Shown: positions 1 to 8,054 of the stretch, one piece after another
Layout: each line of letters opens with the position of its first letter
Position numbering within the stretch: the stretch's first letter is position 1
Source: CAZCAC01 sp964496575
Lineage (GTDB): Bacteria > Planctomycetota > UBA1135 > GCA-002686595
DNA length: 17,351 bases
Reading direction: 5' to 3'
Assembly (NCBI GenBank): GCA_964496575.1
Contig: CAZCAC010000163.1
Coordinates: 1-17,351 of the forward strand
The notes under the pieces: generated by a model
Database searches by the model: none
What the model saw: the letters and a program-made list of their open reading frames with translations, nothing else
Told to the model about the DNA's origin: nothing
Position numbers and translations under genes: made by a program

Positions 1-4
1 TGGT

Positions 5-70
5 CTCTGTGTCCTCTGTGTCCTCTGTGGTTAAAACTCTGGTTCTGGTTCTGGTTCTCGTTCTGGTTCT
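5..70. repeat. Short tandem repeats at window edge
   Basis: Two kinds of short tandem repeat lie next to each other. From about 5 to 29 a 9-base unit, TCTGTGTCC, is repeated with a final copy ending TCTGTGG. From 41 to 70 there are five consecutive hexamers, four GGTTCT and one CGTTCT. The pyrimidine-rich, lower-GC text differs from the rest of the window and continues loosely to about 110. It lies just downstream of the stop of the M1 peptidase gene, so it is noncoding. Sequences of the type CTCTGTGTCCTCTGTGG are, from general experience, seen between genes in many bacterial genomes; that statement was not checked here. Confidence 0.6.
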
Positions 71-114
71 GATCTCTCTGTCCTCTCTGGTCAATCTCCG
101 GCCCTGGTTCCTGT

Positions 115-1785
115 TCAATCGGTCTCGATCTCGTGCCGACCGAGCAACCGGTCGAGGTGAACCACGGAGACCCCCTCGGGGCGGTGTTCACACTCGATGC
201 GCAGCTCCTGCTCGCCCGGTTCCACCCACAACCTCCGAGACCTCGCCTCTCCGCGCTCGCTCCAGGCGAGGTCCAGCGGGACCAGGAAGCTGCCGTGCGA
301 GTTGTCGATCTCGATCCGAATCGTCTTCTCTGTGACCTCGACCTCCCCCGAGAGCCGCGGCGTGCCACTGCCGTAGACCCACTCCCTGAAGAAACGGCCC
401 CACTCCCGCTCGGTGACCTCCTCCAGCAACGCCTGGAAGTCCTCGGTGTCGACGTTGCCGTAGCGGTTGCGCAGGTTGAACTCCCGCAGCGCCCTCCACC
501 AGAGCTCGTCGTCGTCGACGTAGTGTCGAAGCGTGTTCAGAACGCAAGCGCCCTTGGTGTAGAGCAGCCCCGAGTAGGCCTCTCGCGAGCTCGGCTGCTC
601 GCCGCGGTACAGGCTCCCCCGACGGCTGGAGATGCCGCGCGCCGTCTCGGCGAAGTAGCGGTCCGCCTCCCCGCGACCCTGCGTCCGCTCGACGTAAACG
701 CCCTCGGCGTAGGTCGCGAAACCCTCGTGGATCCAGAAGTGACCCCAGTCGCGCGCCGACACGGCGTTGCCCCACCACTCGTGCGCGACCTCGTGGACCA
801 GGATGAAGTCGAAGCGGCGGTTCCGCCGGGCGTAGGGATCGCTCCCTCCCTCGCGGGCCAGCCAGGCGGGGTAGCTCGAGCCGTAGGCGACGGCGGTCGA
901 GTGCTCCATCCCCCAGAAGCTCGTCTCCACGAGGGCGAACTTCGAGTCGGGGAAGGGGAAGGGACCGAACGCCTCGGAGAAGACCTCGACGAGGCGGGGG
1001 ACGTCCTGGAACTGTAGCGCCGCCCTCTCCGCGTTCTCCGGCAACACCCAGTAGTGGAACGGCACCGGCTCGTCGAGGCCCGGGACGTCGAGCTCGTCCT
1101 CGACGTGGACGTAGGGCCCGACGTTCAGCGTCACCGTGTAGGTCTCCAGCGGGTAGTCGTGGCGCCAGCAAAAGGTCCTCCACTCCTCGTCCCCGGCGTC
1201 GAACCACGCCGGCGCGCCCGCGCGCTCCTCGACCAGCCGTCCATTGCTCACCGCGACGAGGTCCGCGGGGCAGGTGATCGACATGGCGACGCGCGCGGGC
1301 TTGTCCTCGGGGTGGAAGAAGCTCGCCTTGCAGGGGAACCAGAGGTGCGCGCCGGTCCCCTGGCAAGAGGTGCCGATCCAGGGTCGGCCGTCCGCGCTCT
1401 CCTCCCAGTGGAAGCCCGAGAAGCCCCGGCCGGTCGGCTGGCCGCGATAGCGAATGCGCACCTCGAACGACTCGCCCGCCGCCAGGGAAGTGGGGAGGGT
1501 CGCTAGCAAGCCGTTCTCGATCCTCTCGAACTCGAGCGCCCGGCCCGCTTCGTCCTCGACGCGCTCCACCTCGTGCAGGGAGAAGAGGTCGATCTGGACG
1601 ACGCCGAGCTCCTCCACCGCCACCGCGGAGAGGCTCGCCAGCCCCTCGAGCGTCTTCGTGTCGGGACGGACGGCGAGCTCCAGGTCGTACGCCTGCACGT
1701 CGTAGGCCTCGCGCAGGTCGGGAGGAGCGACCGTGGTGAGGGAGGCGAGGAGGGGGAAGAGGGGCGCGACGGTGCAGAGCAGCAT
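115..1785 (-). CDS. Secreted M1-family zinc metallopeptidase (aminopeptidase N-like)
   Basis: 556 residues. The zinc site is plain: H331-E332-V-A-H335, then 18 residues to E354, giving the HExxH-x18-E signature of M1 gluzincins; H331, H335 and E354 bind zinc and E332 is the general base. The substrate N-terminus motif, usually GxMEN, reads WGMEHS at 291-296, with His in place of Asn. Y409 in GLLYTKG matches the transition-state tyrosine. The first ~20 residues are hydrophobic (MLLCTVAPLFPLLASL), so it is probably exported and trims peptides in the periplasm or outside. The protein stops soon after the catalytic domain, with only a short beta-rich C-terminal piece and no full ERAP-like helical domain. 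ATG 1785 was chosen because GAGGT lies 7 bases upstream and the signal sequence begins there; an upstream ATG at 1854 would add a charged, non-signal extension. It is divergent from the 1881 gene. Family call is firm; natural substrate unknown. Confidence 0.93.
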   Translation of the reverse strand: MLLCTVAPLFPLLASLTTVAPPDLREAYDVQAYDLELAVRPDTKTLEGLASLSAVAVEELGVVQIDLFSLHEVERVEDEAGRALEFERIENGLLATLPTSLAAGESFEVRIRYRGQPTGRGFSGFHWEESADGRPWIGTSCQGTGAHLWFPCKASFFHPEDKPARVAMSITCPADLVAVSNGRLVEERAGAPAWFDAGDEEWRTFCWRHDYPLETYTVTLNVGPYVHVEDELDVPGLDEPVPFHYWVLPENAERAALQFQDVPRLVEVFSEAFGPFPFPDSKFALVETSFWGMEHSTAVAYGSSYPAWLAREGGSDPYARRNRRFDFILVHEVAHEWWGNAVSARDWGHFWIHEGFATYAEGVYVERTQGRGEADRYFAETARGISSRRGSLYRGEQPSSREAYSGLLYTKGACVLNTLRHYVDDDELWWRALREFNLRNRYGNVDTEDFQALLEEVTEREWGRFFREWVYGSGTPRLSGEVEVTEKTIRIEIDNSHGSFLVPLDLAWSERGEARSRRLWVEPGEQELRIECEHRPEGVSVVHLDRLLGRHEIETD

Positions 1786-1824
1786 GGTGAGGACCTCGCG
1801 ACGAGGGGGAGAGAAGGGCCGTCT

Positions 1825-1830
1825 CGTATA
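1825..1830 (-). promoter_or_regulatory. Candidate -10 box for the M1 peptidase gene
   Basis: On the minus strand the hexamer reads TATACG, about 40 bases upstream of the ATG at 1785, leaving a leader of about 33 bases that contains the GAGGT ribosome site. No convincing -35 was seen. It lies in the 95-base gap shared with the divergent 1881 gene. Prediction by eye only. Confidence 0.3.
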
Positions 1831-1868
1831 GCCGGAGCGGGCACCTGTCGCCATCGAATCCCTCTCGC

Positions 1869-1874
1869 TATCCT
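1869..1874 (+). promoter_or_regulatory. Candidate -10 box, leaderless start of 1881 gene
   Basis: TATCCT sits only 6 bases before the ATG at 1881, so transcription would begin at or next to the start codon. There is no Shine-Dalgarno sequence in front of this ATG. The same string, TATCCTCG followed by a base and CGC, occurs upstream of glyS at 10035, which supports its being a promoter element. A -35 is not clear (CTGTCG at 18-base spacing). Confidence 0.4.
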
Positions 1875-1880
1875 CGTCGC

Positions 1881-4800
1881 ATGGCTGGACCTCGAGTGAT
1901 TCGATGCCTGACGGCGCTCCTGGCGGGATTCGCGCTGGCGGCCCTGCCCCTCCTCTCGGCGGCCGCGCCGGTGCCGGGGCAGAAGAAGGAGGACCCGGCG
2001 AAGGTCCGCCTCGAGCGCGGGCGCGAGGCGCTCGAGGCGGGGCGGTTCGAGGAAGCCGTGGCGCACCTCGAGCGGGCGCTGGTCTTCGAGCCCTTCTCGA
2101 GCGAGATCCTCGGCCTGCTCCTCGAGGCGACGGCGAACGACCCCGACGCGCGCGCCTCGTGGGGCGGGGCCTGGTGGCGGGCGGTCGCCGACGACCGGGG
2201 GCGAGCGACCGGGGGCCGCGCCCTCGCCGCAACGGTCGCCGACCTCGTTCCGTCGATCGAAGGGGTAGAGATCGCCCGTGCCTCCGCGGTCGCCGAGCTG
2301 GCCAAGCTCTCCTCCAGTGCTCGCAAGCGCGGGCGCAAGGCTCCCGCCTCGGGGCTGGTCGCCTGGTGGGCGGCGAACCTCGGGCGCGAGCTCGGCCGCC
2401 GCAACCCGGCGCTCCTCGCCGCCCACGAGGAGGACCTCGGGCTCGACCTCTCGGTCACCGGGCGCCTTCCCGATCAGGTTATCACCTCGATCCAGCGCGC
2501 GCACTCCCTCTCCCAGTCCGGCGGTCGTTACGCCGAGGCGGTGCGCGCCGCCCGCATCCTGCGCGGGCTCGCCGTGCAGGGGGGCTTCAAGGACCTGAAG
2601 GGGCCGAGGCCTTCCGGGATCGACGCCCTGCGCCGCGACGCCGACGAGATGCTGAGCCGCTCCCGCGCCAGGCTCTTCGGGGTGATCGGCGAGCCGCTCA
2701 CCGTCGAGATGCTCGAGGAGCTCGACGAGCCGGAGGCGCGCGAGTTCACCCAGGCGCACGACGACCTCTCCAACCCCGGCGTCGCGGTCTCGCCGCGCGG
2801 CTGGTACCGCATCGAGACGTGCTGCGGCTGGGAGACGCTACTCGGCGTGGCGGACACCATCGAGCTGCACCACCAGCGGCTGGTCAACTGGTTCGGGCGC
2901 GATCCGTTCGAGGATCGCCCGGGACTGGTTCGGGTCCTGCCCGAGGCCGCGGGGCTCGAGTCCGAAGGCGCGCCCTTCTGGTGGGCGGGCGGCTTCCAGG
3001 GCGGCGACACGACGGTGATGCGCTTCTCCTGCGGGACGATCGAGGGACTCGGTCACGGCCTGACCCACGAGCTGACCCACCGCTTCGACGGCGCGATCTA
3101 CCCGGGGATGCCGAGCTGGCTCGCCGAGGGCAAGGCGGTCTTCACCGGCGGCGCCTACGGCCACTCGACCGACGAGGAGTTCGTCGAGGACCACATCTCG
3201 TTCGGCACGGTGGAGAGCGCCTGGATGAAGGGCTACGGCGGCGAGAAGAAGCTGCAGGAGCTGATCGAGAGCGAGATCGAGGACTACCGCGACAACTACA
3301 TCGCCGGGTACGCGCTGTACGTCTACCTCAAGCTCTGGGAGGAGGGCGGCCGGCAGCTCTATGCGGGGAAGCTCGAGCCCTACATGCAGGGGCTGAAGAG
3401 CCACGGCAAGGACCCGCTCGCCTGGTTCGAGCAGAACTTCGCCGACGGGAAGGAGGGGCGTCCCGACGGCTTCGAGGCCTTCGCCGGCGCGTTCCACGAG
3501 TTCGTCCGGGGCTTCTACTGGGACGACCGCGCGGAGTGGACCAGCCGTTACCAGAGCTCCGTGCCCCAGAGCGGTGACGGCTTCGTCTACGACGAGCCGA
3601 CCTGGACCTGGTCGCGCCACCGCGCCGAGCCGTACTGGGGGCAGGACCACGCCTGGCGCGCGGGCGACCTGCTGCTCGATCTCGGCAAGAAGAAGGACGC
3701 GGTGAACGCCTACCTCTGGGCGCTGTCGGTCGACGAGCGCTCGCCGTGGCGTAACTCCAAGCTGGCCCGGCTACTCGAGGTGGTGGGGGAAGAGGACGCC
3801 GCCTGGGTGCTGCGCAACGAGCTGGAGCGGCGCTTCCGTCGCGCCGGCGACGCGCTCTCCGAGGGTCTCGTGACCCCGCTGCGGCTGCCCCGGACGCGGG
3901 ACCTGCTCGGGGCTCTGGCGGAGCAGGCGGACGCGCTCGCCGCGGCGGACCTGCCCCGGACCCGTGCCGCGGTGGTCGCCGACCACAACCGCCTGGCGCG
4001 GTGGATCGGCGCGGAGCTGCCCGACGTGCCCGCCCACCCCGAACCGGAGGTGCCGCTGCACCCCTTCGACGAGGCGCGGCAGCGGCTGGGGGTCCGCGGC
4101 TGGGCCGAGGACGACCTCACCGGCTACGAGGAGCGGCGCGCGAAGGACTGCTGGTACGTCGAGGAGGACGGCGACCTGCACGTCGGGCGCTTCCGCCCGC
4201 GCGACGCGACCGGGCAGCTCGATCGCAGCGGGCACAACCGCCACGCCTTCACCGCGACCGAGGCCGGCGAGCTCCCGGGACGCTATCGGGTCCGCTGCCG
4301 GATCCAGTTCACCACCTCCTACGTCTCGGGCGCGCTGATCCTGGGCTACACGCGGCGCGACCGGAACGTGCGGGTCGGCTTCACGGCGGGGGACTTCTAC
4401 TACTCGATCGGCAAGAAGGACCAGCCCGAGGTGCTCGAACGGGTCGGCTGGCGGATCAGCGGGCTGCGCGACCGCGACGGCGCGCTGCCCGGGTCGCTGC
4501 GGGGGGGCAGCGTCGAGTTCGACGAGCCGCGCACCAACTTCGGGCTCGAGGTGGTGGTCGACGGCGCCGCGGTGCACGTGTGGATCGAGGGGCAGCACGT
4601 CGGCACCTACCACACCGTCGACGGCGAGGCGGTCCGCGGGCGGATCGGCTTCGCCACCAGCTTCGGGGCGATGCGCGTGATCGACCCGACGGTGCAGCGC
4701 CTCGACCGCGGCTTCGAGGCGGGGCACCGGCTTCCCGCCGACCGCTACGACGGGTTGATCGAGCCGGGGCTCGATCTCCACGATCCGCCCGAGCTGTGGT

Positions 4801-5279
4801 TCAATCAGCTGGTCAACAAGCCGGTGCTCGGGTTGCGCCCGCACCTCGCCGGGACCCTGCTGGCCTGGGTCCCCCTGCCGGAGCACCCCGAGGAGGAGCG
4901 CGAATACGAGCTCGAGCGCTGCGCCACCAAGGCGAGCCGGATGGCGGAGCAGGCCGCGCAGATGCTGATCGACGTCGACGCGGGGCAGGCGATCGCGCTC
5001 GCCGTGCCGGACGCCCTGGGCGAGGAGCGGATCGCCGCCCTGCGCGCCGAGCTCGTCGGGCGCTACCCCGGCGAGGCCACCGTGGTCGCCTACCCGTGGA
5101 GGGGCGAGGTCTCCGAGGATCTCGAAGCGATGCCCGCGGCGATGCGCTCCTGGCTCTGCTTCGTCGACTCGGCGGGGATCCTGCGCCACGCCGAGCGCTT
5201 CTACTCCTTCACCGACCGCCTCCCCGAGGGGCTCGACCACTGGATCACCGTCTTCCGCGATCACGACGGCGAGCACTGA
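1881..5279 (+). CDS. Large secreted TPR / HExxH mini-gluzincin / LamG-like multidomain protein
   Basis: 1132 residues. A signal peptide covers about residues 1-30 (RVIRCLTALLAGFALAALPL then AAAP). Residues ~41-85 look like a TPR (ALEAGRFEEAVAHLERAL). A zinc-peptidase-like domain follows: H396-ELT-H400 and, 16 residues on, E416 in PSWLAEGKAV, the short-spacing arrangement of the peptidase_MA/DUF1570 type of gluzincin. Residues ~755-940 are beta-rich with GRYRVRCRIQFTT, VWIEGQHVGTYHT and GRIGFATSFGAMRVID, resembling a LamG/concanavalin-like jelly roll. The last ~165 residues (NKPVLGLRPHLAGTLLAWVP ... SWLCFVDSAGILRHAERF) follow the pattern of a redoxin fold without CxxC. Likely exported and acting on envelope or external protein or glycan; the substrate cannot be told. 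The ATG at 1881 fits the signal peptide and the -10 just upstream. Convergent with mqnE 28 bases downstream. Confidence 0.85.
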   Translation: MAGPRVIRCLTALLAGFALAALPLLSAAAPVPGQKKEDPAKVRLERGREALEAGRFEEAVAHLERALVFEPFSSEILGLLLEATANDPDARASWGGAWWRAVADDRGRATGGRALAATVADLVPSIEGVEIARASAVAELAKLSSSARKRGRKAPASGLVAWWAANLGRELGRRNPALLAAHEEDLGLDLSVTGRLPDQVITSIQRAHSLSQSGGRYAEAVRAARILRGLAVQGGFKDLKGPRPSGIDALRRDADEMLSRSRARLFGVIGEPLTVEMLEELDEPEAREFTQAHDDLSNPGVAVSPRGWYRIETCCGWETLLGVADTIELHHQRLVNWFGRDPFEDRPGLVRVLPEAAGLESEGAPFWWAGGFQGGDTTVMRFSCGTIEGLGHGLTHELTHRFDGAIYPGMPSWLAEGKAVFTGGAYGHSTDEEFVEDHISFGTVESAWMKGYGGEKKLQELIESEIEDYRDNYIAGYALYVYLKLWEEGGRQLYAGKLEPYMQGLKSHGKDPLAWFEQNFADGKEGRPDGFEAFAGAFHEFVRGFYWDDRAEWTSRYQSSVPQSGDGFVYDEPTWTWSRHRAEPYWGQDHAWRAGDLLLDLGKKKDAVNAYLWALSVDERSPWRNSKLARLLEVVGEEDAAWVLRNELERRFRRAGDALSEGLVTPLRLPRTRDLLGALAEQADALAAADLPRTRAAVVADHNRLARWIGAELPDVPAHPEPEVPLHPFDEARQRLGVRGWAEDDLTGYEERRAKDCWYVEEDGDLHVGRFRPRDATGQLDRSGHNRHAFTATEAGELPGRYRVRCRIQFTTSYVSGALILGYTRRDRNVRVGFTAGDFYYSIGKKDQPEVLERVGWRISGLRDRDGALPGSLRGGSVEFDEPRTNFGLEVVVDGAAVHVWIEGQHVGTYHTVDGEAVRGRIGFATSFGAMRVIDPTVQRLDRGFEAGHRLPADRYDGLIEPGLDLHDPPELWFNQLVNKPVLGLRPHLAGTLLAWVPLPEHPEEEREYELERCATKASRMAEQAAQMLIDVDAGQAIALAVPDALGEERIAALRAELVGRYPGEATVVAYPWRGEVSEDLEAMPAAMRSWLCFVDSAGILRHAERFYSFTDRLPEGLDHWITVFRDHDGEH

Positions 5280-5297
5280 GCGCCGAGCTCGCGGCGC
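5280..5297. terminator. Hairpin between convergent genes
   Basis: GCGCCG (5280-5285) pairs with CGGCGC (5292-5297) around an AGCTCG loop, directly after the stop of the 1881 gene and before the stop of mqnE. There is no T run on either strand, so factor-independent termination is uncertain; a bidirectional role is inferred from position only. Confidence 0.3.
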
Positions 5298-5307
5298 CGG
5301 CCGGCCG

Positions 5308-6456
5308 TCAGGCTGGCCCCCCGCGCCACACCTCGCGGTAGACCGTATCGCGCTCGACCGGTACTCGCCCCGCATCGAGGATCCACTCGATCAGCTCCGC
5401 GCGCCGCGTCTCCTGCGGCGTGGTCGCGCCGGCGTCGTGGTAGATCTTCTCCTCGACCACCGTGCCGTCGACGTCGTCCGCGCCGTAGGAGAGGCACAGC
5501 TGCGCGATCGGTACGTCGAGCGAGATCCAGTACGCCTTGACGTGCGGGATGTTGTCGAGCATCAGCCGCCCCAGCGCCATCTCGCGCAGCTCGTCGAGCG
5601 CGGTCGGGCCGGGGAGGTGGGACCAGTCGTTGTTCTCCGGGTGGAAGGAGAGCGGGACGTAGGCCTGGAACCCCCCCGTCTCGTCCTGCAGGCGGCGCAG
5701 GCGATCGAAGTGATCGAGCTTCTCCTCGGGCGTCTCGATGTGCCCGTGGAGCATGGTGCAGTTCGTGTGCATTCCGGCCTGATGAACTGCCCGGGCCGTG
5801 GCCAGCCACTCGTCGCCGGACATCTTGTTGTGGTAGCCCTCCCGCCGGATCCGCTCGGCGAAGACCTCGGCGCCGCCTCCCGGGCAGGAGTCGAGCCCCG
5901 CAGTCCGCAGCTCGTCCAGCACCTCGGCCAGGGGCTTCCTGGCCACGCGGCGGATCTGGTCGAGCTCGACCATGGTGAAAGCCTTGACGTGGATCGACGG
6001 CCGCGCCTCCTTCACCGCCCGCAGGATCTCCAGATAGTACTCGTAGGGGAGCTTGGGCCAGACGCCCCCGACCATGTGCACCTCGGTCACCGGCTCCCCG
6101 AGATGGGCCCGGATCTTGCCCGCGACCTCCTCGGGGGTCATGCAGTAGGCGCCCTCCTGCCCCGGCTGCCGGTCGAAGGAGCAGAAGCTGCAGAACTTGT
6201 TGCAGTGGTTGGTGTAGTTGACGTGCTGGTTGACGTTGAAGTATGCGTCGTCCCCGCTGACCCGCTCGCGGGCGTGGTTGGCCAGCGCGCCCACCGTGTG
6301 GAGATCCTCGGCGGTGTAGAGGGTGAGACCCTCTTCGAGGCTCAGGCGCTCGCCATTCACCACCTTCTCGGCGATCCCGCGCAGGCCGGAGGTTTCCGCC
6401 CGGGTGATCAGCTGCTCGCGGGCCTCGGCGGTGGGGGGGGAGGAGAGGGGATTCAC
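5308..6456 (-). CDS. mqnE: Aminofutalosine synthase MqnE (radical SAM)
   Basis: 382 residues. It joins 3-[(1-carboxyvinyl)oxy]benzoate to the adenosyl part of SAM to give 6-amino-6-deoxyfutalosine in the futalosine branch of menaquinone synthesis. The radical-SAM cluster motif is CNKFCSFC, with C85, C89 and C92 (CxxxCxxC), preceded by YFNVNQHVNYTNHC. Other family stretches are KAFTMVELDQI, GGGAEVFAERI, CTMLHGHIETPEEKLDH, RLQDETGGFQAYVPLSFHPE and LSYGADDVDGTVVEEKIYHD; these separate MqnE from MqnC. The start is GTG 6456 (VNPLSS), which overlaps the mqnC stop as GTGA, so translation is probably coupled. Cytoplasmic; length is normal for the family. No other mqn gene lies in the window, so the remaining pathway steps must be encoded elsewhere. 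Confidence 0.95.
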   Translation of the reverse strand: MNPLSSPPTAEAREQLITRAETSGLRGIAEKVVNGERLSLEEGLTLYTAEDLHTVGALANHARERVSGDDAYFNVNQHVNYTNHCNKFCSFCSFDRQPGQEGAYCMTPEEVAGKIRAHLGEPVTEVHMVGGVWPKLPYEYYLEILRAVKEARPSIHVKAFTMVELDQIRRVARKPLAEVLDELRTAGLDSCPGGGAEVFAERIRREGYHNKMSGDEWLATARAVHQAGMHTNCTMLHGHIETPEEKLDHFDRLRRLQDETGGFQAYVPLSFHPENNDWSHLPGPTALDELREMALGRLMLDNIPHVKAYWISLDVPIAQLCLSYGADDVDGTVVEEKIYHDAGATTPQETRRAELIEWILDAGRVPVERDTVYREVWRGGPA

Positions 6457-7712
6457 GGCTCGGCCCTCGGCTGGCGCGGCGGATGGGCCTCCGCGGCGCA
6501 GGTCGGGAAGGTCTCGCCATCGTGACGGTCGTCGACGATGCCGTACCAGGAGTTTCGCTGCCGCGGCCGGAAGCCCGCCGCCTCGATCACCTGCTCGATT
6601 CGCTGCACCGGCTCGAGGTGGAAACACCCGGCCGCGGAGACGACGTTCTCCTCCAGCATCGTGCCGCCGAAGTCGTTGCAGCCGAAGCGCAGGCTGACCT
6701 GAGCCAGCTTCAGACCCTGGGTGACGTAGCTGGTCTGCATGTTCTCGACGTTGTCGAGGAAGATCCGCGCCAGCGACTGCATACGCACGTAGAGCGCGGG
6801 GGTGCTCTTCGGGGGGTAGAGGTGTTCGTCGGGGACACCCTCCGGCTGGAGGTTCCAGCAGGCGAAGGCGGTGAAGCCGCCCGTCTCGTCCTGGAGGTCA
6901 CGCAGCCGCACGAGGTGCTCCACGCGCTCGGCGTTGGTCTCGCCGCTGCCGTACATCATCGTCGCGGAGGAGCGCAGGCCCGCCCGGTGGACCTGTCGGT
7001 GGATGTCGAGCCAGCGCTCGGTATCGGTCTTGCGCGGGGCGATGATCTTCCGCACCCGCTCGACCAGGATCTCCGCGCCGGCGCCGGGGAGGGAGCCCCA
7101 GCCCGCCTCCTTGAGCGCTTCGATCACCTCCTCGACGGGGCGCCGGTCGACCTTCGCGAGGTGGTCGAGCTCGGGCGCGGAGAGGGCGTGGCAGTTGACC
7201 TCCGGGAAGCGGCTCTCGATCTCCGCGATCAGCTCGCACCACCACTCCGTCCCGAGCTCGGGGTGGTGGCCCCCCTGCATCAAGAGCTGGCGTCCACCGA
7301 GCTCGGCGAGCTCCTGGACCCGGCGGAGCAGCTCCTCGCGGTCGAGCACGTAGGCCTCGGGGTGCTTGGGGCTCCGGTAGAAGGCGCAGAAGCCGCAGTC
7401 GGTGACGCAGACGTTGGTCGGGTTGAGGTTGCGGTCGACGATGTAGGTGACGATCCCCTCGGGGTGCAGCCGCTGCCGCACCTCGTCGGCCAGGGTGATC
7501 AGGGTCAGGAGATCCGCGTGCTCGAAGAGGATCAAGGCCTCCTCGGCGTCGATCCGGCGCCCCTCGTGGACTCGTTCCACGATCCGGGCGACGGCACGAC
7601 CCGTCGGTCCCGAGAAACGAGCCGAGGTGAGCGGGGGCCGCCAGACCGAGCGCCCGGGGGCGGCGGGCTCGCCCGTGGGTGGGCGGTGATCGGTGTGGAT
7701 TCCGCGGTTCAT
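6453..7712 (-). CDS. mqnC: Cyclic dehypoxanthinyl futalosine synthase MqnC (radical SAM)
   Basis: 419 residues. It cyclises dehypoxanthinyl futalosine to cyclic DHFL, the step two after MqnE in menaquinone synthesis. Radical-SAM motif CVTDCGFC gives C102, C106 and C109, inside the MqnC hallmark YIVDRNLNPTNVC. Further MqnC signatures are LLMQGGHHPELGTEWW, GAGAEILVERVRKIIAPRK, MYGSGETNAERVEHL, RDLQDETGGFTAF and GGTMLEENVVSAAGC. The first ~45 residues (MNRGIHTDHRPPTGEPAAPG onward) are an unconserved-looking extension before the domain starts at about RAVARIVERVHEG. ATG 7712 is preceded at 8 bases by TATACT on the minus strand and has no clear Shine-Dalgarno. First gene of a two-gene operon with mqnE. 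Confidence 0.95.
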   Translation of the reverse strand: MNRGIHTDHRPPTGEPAAPGRSVWRPPLTSARFSGPTGRAVARIVERVHEGRRIDAEEALILFEHADLLTLITLADEVRQRLHPEGIVTYIVDRNLNPTNVCVTDCGFCAFYRSPKHPEAYVLDREELLRRVQELAELGGRQLLMQGGHHPELGTEWWCELIAEIESRFPEVNCHALSAPELDHLAKVDRRPVEEVIEALKEAGWGSLPGAGAEILVERVRKIIAPRKTDTERWLDIHRQVHRAGLRSSATMMYGSGETNAERVEHLVRLRDLQDETGGFTAFACWNLQPEGVPDEHLYPPKSTPALYVRMQSLARIFLDNVENMQTSYVTQGLKLAQVSLRFGCNDFGGTMLEENVVSAAGCFHLEPVQRIEQVIEAAGFRPRQRNSWYGIVDDRHDGETFPTCAAEAHPPRQPRAEP

Positions 7713-8054
7713 CGCGGCAGAGTATAGGCCGTCGGGGCGTGCTCCACTCCCCCCAGGTCGCCGCAAGCCGTTTTCCAGCAAGTGCTTCGGCTTCCTCCCG
7801 GGCGGTGGCGCGCCGGCCCTCCGCCGTCGCGGGCGGGCCTCTCTCGACAATTGCGCCCGGTTGGCGCCATCCCCGCTCGCCCCTCTCCGTAGGAAGTGGG
7901 CCCTCGGGGTCATCTCCGCCCGGCCGATGAGCCGATCTCCTTTTTCGAGCCTGGCGTCGCTAGTGGCCCGTACCGCTGGGCGCGGAGGCTCCGATCCGAT
8001 AACTTCCGCCCCCGGCGTTCCCCTCACCCCCGCTCTCCTCTCGCCCCGATCGTC
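7713..8054. other. Divergent intergenic region, mqnC / 8055 gene
   Basis: 342 bases between divergent starts. The only persuasive signal is the minus-strand TATACT at 7721-7726. An open frame runs in from 7896 in phase with the 8055 gene, but its translation (arginine- and proline-rich) does not look like protein and precedes the signal peptide. GATAAC at 7998-8003 is a weak -10 candidate for the rightward gene. A CGGC/GCCG hairpin with a following TTTTT near 7920-7946 is too short to call. No RNA gene recognised. Confidence 0.4.
7721..7726 (-). promoter_or_regulatory. Candidate -10 box, leaderless start of mqnC
   Basis: Minus-strand TATACT matches five of the six bases of the TATAAT consensus and ends 8 bases before the mqnC ATG. 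Transcripts would start at or just before the ATG. No good -35 match was found at 16-18 bases. Confidence 0.45.

Noticed and set aside
1503..2759. Long minus-strand frame opposite the 1881 gene
   Set aside because: Antisense shadow: Arg/Pro/Gly-rich translation without motifs, overlapping two well-supported genes. Other long antisense frames (e.g. 3771-5375, 8094-10076, 12744-14486) rejected for the same reason.
7919..7946. Intrinsic terminator (CGGC/GCCG hairpin with TTTTT)
   Set aside because: Only a four-pair stem, with bases between stem and T run, and no gene ends upstream of it on that strand.
7896..8054. N-terminal extension of the 8055 gene from ATG 7896
   Set aside because: The added text is Arg/Pro-rich and would bury the signal peptide that begins at 8055.
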